A DNA stretch of 64,000 nucleotides, from assembly GCA_033812735.1 (NCBI GenBank), contig JAPXTA010000005.1, forward strand, positions 3,232 to 67,231, read 5' to 3'. The notes beneath the pieces were generated by a model. It saw only the letters and a program-made list of their open reading frames with translations, was not told the DNA's origin and did not search any database. The stretch is from JABFRJ01 sp033812735. Its GTDB lineage: Bacteria; Pseudomonadota; Alphaproteobacteria; Rhizobiales; Hyphomicrobiaceae. A program made the position numbers and the translations under genes. Positions 8,180 through 15,429 of the stretch are shown in pieces. How positions within the stretch are numbered: the stretch's first letter is position 1; each line of letters starts with the position of its first letter.

Positions 8180-9439
8180 GTGAGCAGCAAACGACTTCTT
8201 CTCATCATCGGCGGCGGCATCGCCGCCTATAAATGCCTGGAGCTCATTCGGCGCGCGCGCGAGCGGGGCTACAATGTGCGCACGGTTCTGACGCGAGCTG
8301 GAGCGCAGTTTGTCACGCCGCTGTCGATCGGAGCGCTTTCAAACGAGCGGGTTCTGACGGATCTATTCTCGCTCGATGACGAGCGCGAGATCGGCCATAT
8401 CCGGCTCGCTCGCGATGCCGATCTCGTCGTGGTCGCACCGGCAACGGCGGACCTGATGGCGAAGATGGCCGGTGGCCATGCCGACGATTTGGCGACGGCG
8501 GTGCTTCTGGCAACCGACAAGCCGATTGTTATCGCGCCGGCGATGAACCCGCGCATGTGGGACCATCCGGCGACGCGCCGAAATGCGGCAATGCTACAGG
8601 CAGACGGGGTCCGCTTCGTCGGTCCGGGCCGTGGGGAAATGGCGGAGCGCGGGGAGAGTGGTGTCGGCCGAATGGCTGAGCCGGTTGAGATCTTGGCTGC
8701 GATCGAGAACGCCATGGCGGCCGGAAAGATTGCGGCTGGCGACGCGTCCCGGGGGGCGGCAGGGCCGTCACTCGCGGGCAAACATGTGCTTATAACCGCG
8801 GGCCCAACGCACGAGCCGATCGACCCTGTGCGGTACATTGCCAACCGCTCATCGGGCAAGCAGGGGTACGCCCTCGCAATGGCGGCGCGTGATCACGGCG
8901 CGCGCGTGACGCTTGTTTCAGGGCCGGTCTCTCTGCCGATTCCCGATGGGATGACGGTCGTAAAGGTTGAAACGGCCGAGCAGATGCTCATGGCCGTGCG
9001 CCAATGCCTGCCAGCAGATGTCGGCATATTCGCCGCCGCCGTTGCCGACTGGCGCACCGCCAGCGCGGCCGATGAGAAGATCAAAAAGGATCCGAAGGCC
9101 AAGTCTCCCAAGCTCGAGCTCGTGGAGAACCCGGATATTCTCAAAACGATCGCGCATGAAAAGGCGCCGGTACGTCCGCCGTTGATGGTCGGGTTCGCAG
9201 CTGAGACGGAACATGTGCTCGAGCACGCCAAGAAGAAGCGCAAGTCGAAGGGCTGCGATTGGATCGTCGCCAATGACGTGTCGCCCGAAGGCGGTGTCAT
9301 GGGAGGCGACCGCAATACGGTTCATCTGATCACCGAGGCTGGTGTCGAGAGCTGGCCTGAAATGGATAAAGACAAAGTAGCCATAGCGCTGATCGAGCGG
9401 ATTGCCGATCACCTTGCGCTCAATATCGATCAGGCTTGA
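8180..9439 (+). CDS. coaBC: Bifunctional phosphopantothenoylcysteine decarboxylase/phosphopantothenate-cysteine ligase
   Basis: Two-domain enzyme of coenzyme A synthesis: the CoaB domain ligates cysteine to 4'-phosphopantothenate and the CoaC flavoprotein domain decarboxylates the product. It has 419 residues with a GTG start at 8180. The CoaC half shows GGGIAAYK at the N-terminus and the catalytic PAMNPRMW motif. The CoaB half starts near ITAGPTHEPIDPVRYIANRS and has the ligase motif around EKIKKDPK. The stop codon lies 8 bases upstream of the dut start codon, so coaBC and dut are probably cotranscribed, an arrangement common in proteobacteria. Confidence 0.95.
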   Translation: MSSKRLLLIIGGGIAAYKCLELIRRARERGYNVRTVLTRAGAQFVTPLSIGALSNERVLTDLFSLDDEREIGHIRLARDADLVVVAPATADLMAKMAGGHADDLATAVLLATDKPIVIAPAMNPRMWDHPATRRNAAMLQADGVRFVGPGRGEMAERGESGVGRMAEPVEILAAIENAMAAGKIAAGDASRGAAGPSLAGKHVLITAGPTHEPIDPVRYIANRSSGKQGYALAMAARDHGARVTLVSGPVSLPIPDGMTVVKVETAEQMLMAVRQCLPADVGIFAAAVADWRTASAADEKIKKDPKAKSPKLELVENPDILKTIAHEKAPVRPPLMVGFAAETEHVLEHAKKKRKSKGCDWIVANDVSPEGGVMGGDRNTVHLITEAGVESWPEMDKDKVAIALIERIADHLALNIDQA

Positions 9440-9447
9440 GGACGGAA

Positions 9448-10053
9448 ATGGCGCGTTTGAGTAGCGAGAAGATGGTTCAGGTCCGCGTCGTCGTTCTGCC
9501 GCATGGTCGAGATTTGCCACTGCCGACCTACCAGACGAGCGGTGCCGCCGGCATGGATCTCGTCGCTGCCGTGCCGGCAGATCGGCCCGTGCGGTTGAAG
9601 AAGGGGCAAAGGGCGCTTGTCGAGACCGGATTGGTGCTGGAGTTGCCGCGCGGTACCGAAGCGCAGGTTAGGCCACGATCGGGACTAGCCTTGAAGCACG
9701 GCGTTACCGTGCTCAATACGCCGGGAACGATCGACTGCGACTATCGCGGCGAAGTGAAGGTCATTCTGGTCAATCTTGGTGACAAAACATTCGTCGTTCA
9801 ACGCGGCGAGCGGATTGCACAGATGGTGATCGCGCGCGTAACGCAGGCTGCTCTGAAGGAGGTTTCGACGGCGCGGGCGACTGCCCGTGGTGCGGGTGGC
9901 TTTGGGTCGACCGGCATCACTGTTGCGGCAGTCGCGTCGCCAGTCCCGGCCAAGAAAATCGCAAAGACTCCGAAACGCGCCGCGCCGAAAAAAAGGAAGC
10001 TCATGGCGTTCCCACGCCGTGCGGCGGCATCGCGTACCCCGCGCAGGCGATGA
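9448..10053 (+). CDS. dut: dUTP diphosphatase with a basic C-terminal tail
   Basis: Trimeric dUTPase that hydrolyses dUTP to dUMP and pyrophosphate, keeping uracil out of DNA and feeding dTMP synthesis. The ATG at 9448 follows GAGGA. Conserved motifs are visible: GAAGMDL (motif 1), RPRSGLALK (2), the catalytic-aspartate loop GTIDCDYRGE with Asp96 (3), RIAQMVI (4) and the glycine-rich GAGGFGSTG at residues 148-156 (5). A standard dUTPase ends there. This one continues for about 45 residues of Lys/Arg/Pro/Ala-rich sequence ending TPRRR, which may bind nucleic acid. It follows coaBC closely. Confidence 0.94.
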   Translation: MARLSSEKMVQVRVVVLPHGRDLPLPTYQTSGAAGMDLVAAVPADRPVRLKKGQRALVETGLVLELPRGTEAQVRPRSGLALKHGVTVLNTPGTIDCDYRGEVKVILVNLGDKTFVVQRGERIAQMVIARVTQAALKEVSTARATARGAGGFGSTGITVAAVASPVPAKKIAKTPKRAAPKKRKLMAFPRRAAASRTPRRR

Positions 10054-10176
10054 TTGCGCAAAATATTGCGCCGGCCGACGGTCGGTTCAGCCGATGCGTC
10101 CTGCAGGCCCAGCTTGTGTGTCCGGAGATCCGCCGCCATATCAAAGCGCGACAGGTGAAACGCACGAGGCGCGCCC

Positions 10177-11166
10177 ATGACCGATGCATTGCCCGAGATC
10201 AAGACGCTGGCCGCTATTCCTGAAAAGGGACGTGGACGGGTCTACAACGATATTGCCGAGACAATCGCAAACACGCCTCTCGTGCGGCTGTCGCGCATCA
10301 AGGCTGCCGCGAAAGCAGGCGCCGACATTCTCATGAAACTCGAATTCTTCAATCCGCTGTCGAGCGTCAAGGACCGCATCGGCGTTTCGATGATCGATGT
10401 GCTCGAGGCACAGGGCCGCATCACGCCTGGCAAGTCGACACTCGTCGAGCCAACGTCGGGTAATACGGGCATTGGTCTTGCGTTCGTCGCGGCCGCGCGC
10501 GGCTATCGCCTCATCCTTACAATGCCGGAATCGATGTCGGTGGAGCGCCGCAAGATCCTGGCGCACCTTGGGGCGGAGTTGGTTTTGACGCCGAAAGAAG
10601 GCGGCATGGGCGCGGCGATCGAGGCGGCGAACGCCCTGCTTAAGGAGATCCCCGATAGCATTCAGCCGAGCCAATTCGAAAATCCCGCCAATCCGCGGGT
10701 TCACGAGGAGACAACTGCGCTCGAGATCTGGAACGATACGGGCGGCAACATCGATGCGCTGGTGGTCGGTGTCGGTACGGGTGGAACGATCACCGGTTGC
10801 GGTCGGGTCTTGAGGGCCAAAAATCCTGCGATCAAAATTATTGCCGTCGAGCCCTCGACGAGTGCCGTTCTTTCGGGAGAGCCGAAAGGGTTGCACAAGA
10901 TCCAGGGGATCGGCGCGGGGTTCGTGCCGGCAGTTCTGGACCGCAGCCTGATCGACGAGGTCATCAAGATCCCGAGCGAGGCGGCGTTCGATACATCGCG
11001 ATGGCTCGCCAAAACCGAGGGCATTCCGGGCGGCATTTCAACGGGCGCCAATCTTGCCGCCGCAGTCATCGTTGCGACACGTCCCGAATTCGCGGGGAAG
11101 ACCGTCGTTACGTTCGCGCCATCATCGGCTGAGCGGTACTACACGAGCGACCTATTCCCATCATGA
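10177..11166 (+). CDS. cysK: Cysteine synthase A
   Basis: PLP enzyme that makes cysteine from O-acetylserine and sulfide, 329 residues. Visible motifs are the PLP lysine in SSVKDRIGVSMI, the substrate loop TSGNTGIG, the phosphate-binding glycine loop GVGTGGTITG and the C-terminal segment around STGANLAAA. There is an N-terminal extension of about 20 residues before the conserved IANTPLVRLSRI. The start ATG at 10177 follows GAGGCG. Its 3' end overlaps the convergent histidine kinase gene by 6 bases. CysM or cystathionine beta-synthase are less likely given the length and motifs. Confidence 0.92.
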   Translation: MTDALPEIKTLAAIPEKGRGRVYNDIAETIANTPLVRLSRIKAAAKAGADILMKLEFFNPLSSVKDRIGVSMIDVLEAQGRITPGKSTLVEPTSGNTGIGLAFVAAARGYRLILTMPESMSVERRKILAHLGAELVLTPKEGGMGAAIEAANALLKEIPDSIQPSQFENPANPRVHEETTALEIWNDTGGNIDALVVGVGTGGTITGCGRVLRAKNPAIKIIAVEPSTSAVLSGEPKGLHKIQGIGAGFVPAVLDRSLIDEVIKIPSEAAFDTSRWLAKTEGIPGGISTGANLAAAVIVATRPEFAGKTVVTFAPSSAERYYTSDLFPS

Positions 11167-12519
11167 GGCTGGCGGTTGCGGCGCCGGCAACGACACAGTG
11201 ACGACGAGGCCGCCTCCGCTGTCTCGTGCGAGGGCGAGCTGTCCGCCGAGTTCCTCGACCAAGTCCGACACGATGGCGAGGCCGAGGCCTGATCCTGGTT
11301 TCGACCGGTCCAGCCGCCTGCCGCGGTCGGTAAGTTCGGCCAAGTGCCCCGGGTCGACACCAGGGCCGTCGTCGCGCACGGCTACGTAGACCAGCTGCGC
11401 GTCTTGGCGGGCCGAGACGTGAACGTTGCCTTTTGCCCACTTGCGAGCGTTGTCCAGCACGTTGCCAAAGATCTCGGTGAGTGCGGTCGGGTCGGCGCGG
11501 ATCGCGATCGCGTCCGGTACATCCAGCTGCCAAGCGAGCTGGTCACCACGGGGGAGCCGTTCTAGGCTGCGGATGAGGGTCGCCAAGACGGGCTTCAGTC
11601 TTGCGGGAGGTGTTGACGGTCCGGCGTGGGCGCTGCGAGAGAGGGCGAGTTCACGCTCGACGTGCTTCAACATGCTCGAGGTATAGTCCCGCAGCTCGCG
11701 AGCGAGATCTGTCTCGCCGCGGTCGCCGATCTCGTCGGCAATGTTCGATATTGCCGTCATTGGCGTCTTCAAGCCATGCGCAAGGTCTGCGGCACGCTGG
11801 CGTTTGCGATCGGCGTCACGCTCGCGCTCATCGAGTAGCAGGTTCAGATCGTCCACCAATCGCGCGACTTCCTGCGGATAGACCTGCTCCAGACGGCGGG
11901 TTTCGCCCGTTCTGAGCTTTGCAAGGTCGCGTCTCAGCCCGGCCAAAGGGGCGAGCCCAAGCGCGATCGCCGTTGCGAATGCCGCGAGCAGAAGTGCTCC
12001 TAAGACCAAGAGCATGCGGGTGATTTCGTCACGAAAGTCTTTGACGGCCTTGAACGCCTCTGTCCGCGCCACAGCGACGACGAAGCGAATATCCAGTGCA
12101 CCGCTTGGGCGCTCCACTCGGAGGTCCCGGACGACTGCGATGAGTTGATGCCCCTGTGGTCCCACAAATGTCAGTCCGCTCGGCTCGGCGATTTGAGCCG
12201 GGAGCCGCAATGTTTCGTCCCAGAGAGAGCGGGACCGATCAACGACCTGGTTGGCCAGGCCGACCTGCCAGTAGGCGCCACTCAGTGCCTGGTAGTATCT
12301 CTGATCGGACGGGCGCCGGTTCAAAGTCACTCCACCGTCTTCGCCGATCGTCAATCCGGCAATCAGTTCGCGAGCGTCGATCTCGAGTTCGGAGACAACG
12401 CGCCGTTCGACGTGAAGTTTGAACATGCGCGTCAAAGCCCAGCCCGCTGCCGACATGGCTACGGCAATAGTGAGTAAGGCCGCCCCAATAAGTCGCCGCC
12501 GAATGGAATGGCTAGCCAT
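11161..12519 (-). CDS. Sensor histidine kinase (PhoQ-like)
   Basis: Membrane sensor kinase partner of the response regulator encoded just upstream. From the ATG at 12519 it has 452 residues. It has one membrane segment near residues 9-30, a periplasmic sensor of about 135 residues and a second membrane segment near 170-192. A HAMP-like linker follows, then the H-box DLAHGLKTPMTA with phospho-acceptor His248, the N-box NVLDNARKWAKG and the G-boxes DDGPGV and GSGLGLAIV. The H-G-L-K-T-P form of the H-box is that of the PhoQ group. The start overlaps the regulator stop by 8 bases. A TTG at 12540 is an alternative start. The signal is unknown, though PhoQ relatives sense divalent cations, acid or cationic peptides. 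Confidence 0.9.
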   Translation of the reverse strand: MASHSIRRRLIGAALLTIAVAMSAAGWALTRMFKLHVERRVVSELEIDARELIAGLTIGEDGGVTLNRRPSDQRYYQALSGAYWQVGLANQVVDRSRSLWDETLRLPAQIAEPSGLTFVGPQGHQLIAVVRDLRVERPSGALDIRFVVAVARTEAFKAVKDFRDEITRMLLVLGALLLAAFATAIALGLAPLAGLRRDLAKLRTGETRRLEQVYPQEVARLVDDLNLLLDERERDADRKRQRAADLAHGLKTPMTAISNIADEIGDRGETDLARELRDYTSSMLKHVERELALSRSAHAGPSTPPARLKPVLATLIRSLERLPRGDQLAWQLDVPDAIAIRADPTALTEIFGNVLDNARKWAKGNVHVSARQDAQLVYVAVRDDGPGVDPGHLAELTDRGRRLDRSKPGSGLGLAIVSDLVEELGGQLALARDSGGGLVVTVSLPAPQPPAS

Positions 12520-13186
12520 TTCCTGGCTCGTCGGCAGCAATGGAGTAGCCGAACCCCCGCTTGGTGCGGATCAGGTCCGTATCGAGTTTCTTGCGAACAC
12601 GGGCAATGAGTACCTCGATCGCGTTACTGTCGCGTTCGATATCTTCGCCATAGACATGTTCGGTCAACTCAAGCTGCGAAATAACGCGGCCGCGATGGTG
12701 CATGAGGTAACTCAAGAGACGGAATTCCAACTGCGTGAGCTCCACAGGAACCCCGTCGCTTGTCAATGTCATCTGGCGGGTGTCGAGAGCAACGGCGCCT
12801 GCCCGGATGACGCTACTGGCGTTGCCCGCGGAGCGGCGCAGAAGCGCTCGGAGGCGCGCCACAAGTTCTTCCATCTGGAACGGCTTCGGCAGATAATCGT
12901 CGGCGCCTGCATCTATACCCTCGACGCGCTCCATCCAGCTGCCACGCGCTGTCAGAACAAGGACGGGCATCGTTTTGCCGGCATTGCGCCAGCGCTTCAA
13001 CACCTGCAAGCCGTCCATTTGCGGGAGACCGAGGTCCAGCACCACAGCGTCGAATGTTTCGCTGTCGCCGCGAAACCAGCCGTCTTCGCCGTCGCGTGAC
13101 CGCTCGACGAGGTAGCCCGCAGCCGCTAGCGCTTTTTCAACGCGCTTGGCGATGCCGTCCTCGTCCTCGACCAGCAGAATGCGCAT
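12512..13186 (-). CDS. OmpR/PhoB-family response regulator
   Basis: DNA-binding response regulator of 224 residues. The receiver domain has the acidic pocket VEDED, the phospho-acceptor Asp51 in LDLGLPQMDG, Thr in VLTARG and Lys in DDYLPKPF. The C-terminal winged helix has VELTQLEFRLLSYLMHH and the wing KRGFGYS. Its start codon overlaps the stop of the PepSY gene by one base and its end overlaps the kinase start, so the three genes form one operon. It probably controls its own operon and the facing PepSY gene at 13720, which is an inference from layout. Confidence 0.93.
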   Translation of the reverse strand: MRILLVEDEDGIAKRVEKALAAAGYLVERSRDGEDGWFRGDSETFDAVVLDLGLPQMDGLQVLKRWRNAGKTMPVLVLTARGSWMERVEGIDAGADDYLPKPFQMEELVARLRALLRRSAGNASSVIRAGAVALDTRQMTLTSDGVPVELTQLEFRLLSYLMHHRGRVISQLELTEHVYGEDIERDSNAIEVLIARVRKKLDTDLIRTKRGFGYSIAADEPGNG

Positions 13187-13536
13187 TACTTGCCCTCGAC
13201 CTTTACGATCGTCTTGTCGCGCGCATCGACGTATATTTCCAAGTAGCGGCGCTCGGGCGTCACGAGCTTGACCTCGTAGAGCCAGCGGTTGCTTTTGCGT
13301 TCGAGTTCGATGCCGACGACTTCGCCGGGATGGGCTGCTCGGACAACTGCCAGGATATCAGCCAGCGGGGCGATCTCGCCTGCTTCTCTCGCGCGTGCCG
13401 CGTCCTTGTAGTCGTCGTCATCGCGGCGGCGGCGATCGTCCCGGTCTTTGTCCTTGGCCGCGGAAGCGGATGAGGTTGCCGTCAAGCCGGCGAGGGCTGC
13501 CAAGCTCGTCACGAGTTTGCGGCGGTCGAAGGACAT
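13186..13536 (-). CDS. PepSY-domain periplasmic protein, first gene of two-component operon
   Basis: Secreted protein of 116 residues: signal peptide (cleavage near SASA), a strongly charged stretch rich in Asp, Lys and Arg (about residues 28-45), then a PepSY-type domain with VVGIELERKSNRWLYEVKLV and LEIYVDARDKTIVKVEG. PepSY proteins often sit next to PhoPQ/PmrAB-like systems and are thought to inhibit proteases or modulate the sensor in the periplasm. Here its stop shares one base with the regulator start, which supports a functional tie to that kinase. Confidence 0.85.
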   Translation of the reverse strand: MSFDRRKLVTSLAALAGLTATSSASAAKDKDRDDRRRRDDDDYKDAARAREAGEIAPLADILAVVRAAHPGEVVGIELERKSNRWLYEVKLVTPERRYLEIYVDARDKTIVKVEGK

Positions 13537-13719
13537 TTCGCGTTCACTCTAAGGGCATTCGTAAGGGACCGGGAAGGTTACGCTGTCCGTCCTGTCAGAA
13601 TGCTTACATCCAGCCGTCGGCACCCTTACAGGGTTTATCAGCCCAATGTTACTGCGGCTTCGTTAGGTGTTCGTGCACCGAACCGTCCGTTCGGCCTCGG
13701 ACACTCAATGGAGATCGAC

Positions 13720-14004
13720 ATGACCAACTGGATTAAGCTCTTCGGCCTCGGTGCAATAGCTGCTGCCGCCATCGCCACTGCCGGTCCCGCTTTTGCAACT
13801 CCCGACTGCCGCAGCGGACCGCGCTCAGAGTGGCGTTCCATGGAAGACGCAGTCGCTGCGGTCACTGCGAAAGGCTACCAGGTTCGCGAAACTGAGATCG
13901 ATGACGGCTGCTATGAGGTCAAGGCGATCGGCAAGGACGGCGAGCGGGTGAAGGTCTATCTCGACCCCAAGTCGTTGGAAGTGGTCCGCAACAAGGGCCG
14001 CTGA
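13720..14004 (+). CDS. PepSY-domain secreted protein, divergent from two-component operon
   Basis: 94 residues from the ATG at 13720, chosen because GGAG lies about 7 bases upstream. The longer frame begins at 13600 and an ATG at 13708 lacks that support. A signal peptide (cleavage near AFATPD) is followed by a small PepSY-like fold: SMEDAVAAVTAKGYQVRETE, DGCYEVKAIGKDGERVKVYL and DPKSLEVVRN. Three cysteines are present in the mature part. It faces away from the PepSY-regulator-kinase operon across a 180-base shared promoter region, so it is a likely target of that system. Confidence 0.82.
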   Translation: MTNWIKLFGLGAIAAAAIATAGPAFATPDCRSGPRSEWRSMEDAVAAVTAKGYQVRETEIDDGCYEVKAIGKDGERVKVYLDPKSLEVVRNKGR

Positions 14005-14030
14005 CGCGCAATCCACCGGCTGAACGAAAA

Positions 14031-14055
14031 AGGGCCCGCTTGCCGAGCGGGCCCT
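14031..14055 (-). terminator. Rho-independent terminator for the DUF533 gene
   Basis: Perfect 10-bp inverted repeat (AGGGCCCGCT / AGCGGGCCCT) with a 5-base loop. On the minus strand the stem is followed by five Ts, so it terminates the minus-strand gene that ends at 14079. It may also slow transcription arriving from the plus-strand PepSY gene ending at 14004. Confidence 0.85.
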
Positions 14056-14078
14056 CTGGATGTCTGCTCATGCAACCG

Positions 14079-15275
14079 TCAGGCGGCAGCGCGCGCCGTC
14101 GCGTCGATGTGATTGGCAAGGTTGCCGTCCATGCCGAGCGATTGGGCGAGCTGGACGAGGAACGCGTGCTCTTCCTCGGTATCGAGGTCGACGGCGATGC
14201 GCGCCGCCGTAAAGAGCTGCACGGCCTCTTCCTGTGTGGACACGCCGGCCGCCAGTTGTTCCGCCGTCGCCGGATTGTTCAATTCGTTCGCCAGGAATTC
14301 CTCGGCCTCGGCGCCGATGCCGAGCTGCTTCATATTGCCGAGAATCTTCTGTTGTTCGTTTGCATCAATGCGGCCGTCGGCAGCCGCCGCGGCGATCATG
14401 CCGCGCAGATAGACGACAGCTGCGTCCTGCGTGACGGCCGCGGTTTCAAAGCCGGACCCTTGTGGGGCGGCGGCGATATCGGCTGCGCCGGATATCAGAG
14501 GTTTGCCGGCTTGATAGTTCTGTAGGGCCTTGTAGGCGAGGCCGCCGATGAGGGCGAGGCCGCCGAGCTTGATGGCTTGACCGGCGAGGGCGCGCCCCGT
14601 GCGTGTGCCAAGTACGACGGCGCCGAGGCCGCCGGCACCGGCCGCTGCGGCCCCTGGGTTCTTTTGGATCAGGTCTTTGAGCTGCTCGAGGATCTGTTCG
14701 GGCGATTGGCCGGTTGCGCCCTTCACAGCGCCACCGACGTGACCGGAAGCACCTGTCATGTCATCGACCTTGCGCGCGCCTTCCTTCACGCCCGACGTCG
14801 CCTGACCCAGCACCTGTCCGAGGATGTCCATAAGGCCACCGCCGCCCTGGGTGCCTTGGCCACCCGCGCCGCCCATCTGCTGTTGCAGCTTTTTGAGGAT
14901 GTCTTCGATACCGCCGCCTTGGGGCGCCGCGCCGCCTTGTGCGGGTGCGGATGCACCGCCTGCCGCGCCGCCGAGCTTGCCAAGCAGGTCGCCGAGACCA
15001 CCCAGGCCGCCCGCGCCACCGGCACCGGGAGCCGCCTGTGGCGATTGGGCCTGTCCGCCCATTTGGCCGCCGAGTTTACCCAGCAGATCGCCGAGGCCGC
15101 CCATACCGGCTGGGGCTGCACCGCGCTGCTGCGCGCCGGGTGCCGCGCCGCCGCCGAGTACTTGACCCAGAAGATCACCGAGGCCGCCGAGACCGGCGCC
15201 GCCAGGCTGCTGTTGCGAAGACGGCCCAGCCGCCCCCTTCATCATCATTTCGATCAGGCTCTTGGCGTCGAACAT
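14079..15275 (-). CDS. DUF533 (YebE/TerB-like) protein with Gly-rich DLLG repeats
   Basis: 398 residues from the ATG at 15275, which has GGAG 6 bases upstream; an ATG at 15290 lacks one. The N-terminal 150 residues are a low-complexity region rich in Gly, Gln and Ala, built from repeats of GGLGDLLGKLGG and its variants (GGLGDLLGQVLGG, GGIEDILKKLQQQMGG, GGLMDILGQVLGQ), about five copies. A membrane-spanning or hydrophobic hairpin lies near residues 225-255. The C-terminus is a DUF533/TerB-like helical domain (MIAAAAADGRIDANEQQKIL, DLDTEEEHAFLVQLAQSLG). The family's function is unknown; it is named after tellurite resistance TerB by fold only. Single-gene unit with its own terminator. Confidence 0.88.
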   Translation of the reverse strand: MFDAKSLIEMMMKGAAGPSSQQQPGGAGLGGLGDLLGQVLGGGAAPGAQQRGAAPAGMGGLGDLLGKLGGQMGGQAQSPQAAPGAGGAGGLGGLGDLLGKLGGAAGGASAPAQGGAAPQGGGIEDILKKLQQQMGGAGGQGTQGGGGLMDILGQVLGQATSGVKEGARKVDDMTGASGHVGGAVKGATGQSPEQILEQLKDLIQKNPGAAAAGAGGLGAVVLGTRTGRALAGQAIKLGGLALIGGLAYKALQNYQAGKPLISGAADIAAAPQGSGFETAAVTQDAAVVYLRGMIAAAAADGRIDANEQQKILGNMKQLGIGAEAEEFLANELNNPATAEQLAAGVSTQEEAVQLFTAARIAVDLDTEEEHAFLVQLAQSLGMDGNLANHIDATARAAA

Positions 15276-15429
15276 AGGGGGAGTCTCCATTGCCGAAGTC
15301 GTATTGGCGTTGCGTCAGAGATAGGCCCCCCGGCCACGGACCGCAATGAATCCGTCGTCGCCCTATCCGCATCAAAACAACGAATGAGTTATCTTGCAAG
15401 GCACGAAGTGGCGGCCGCGCGATCTATCG

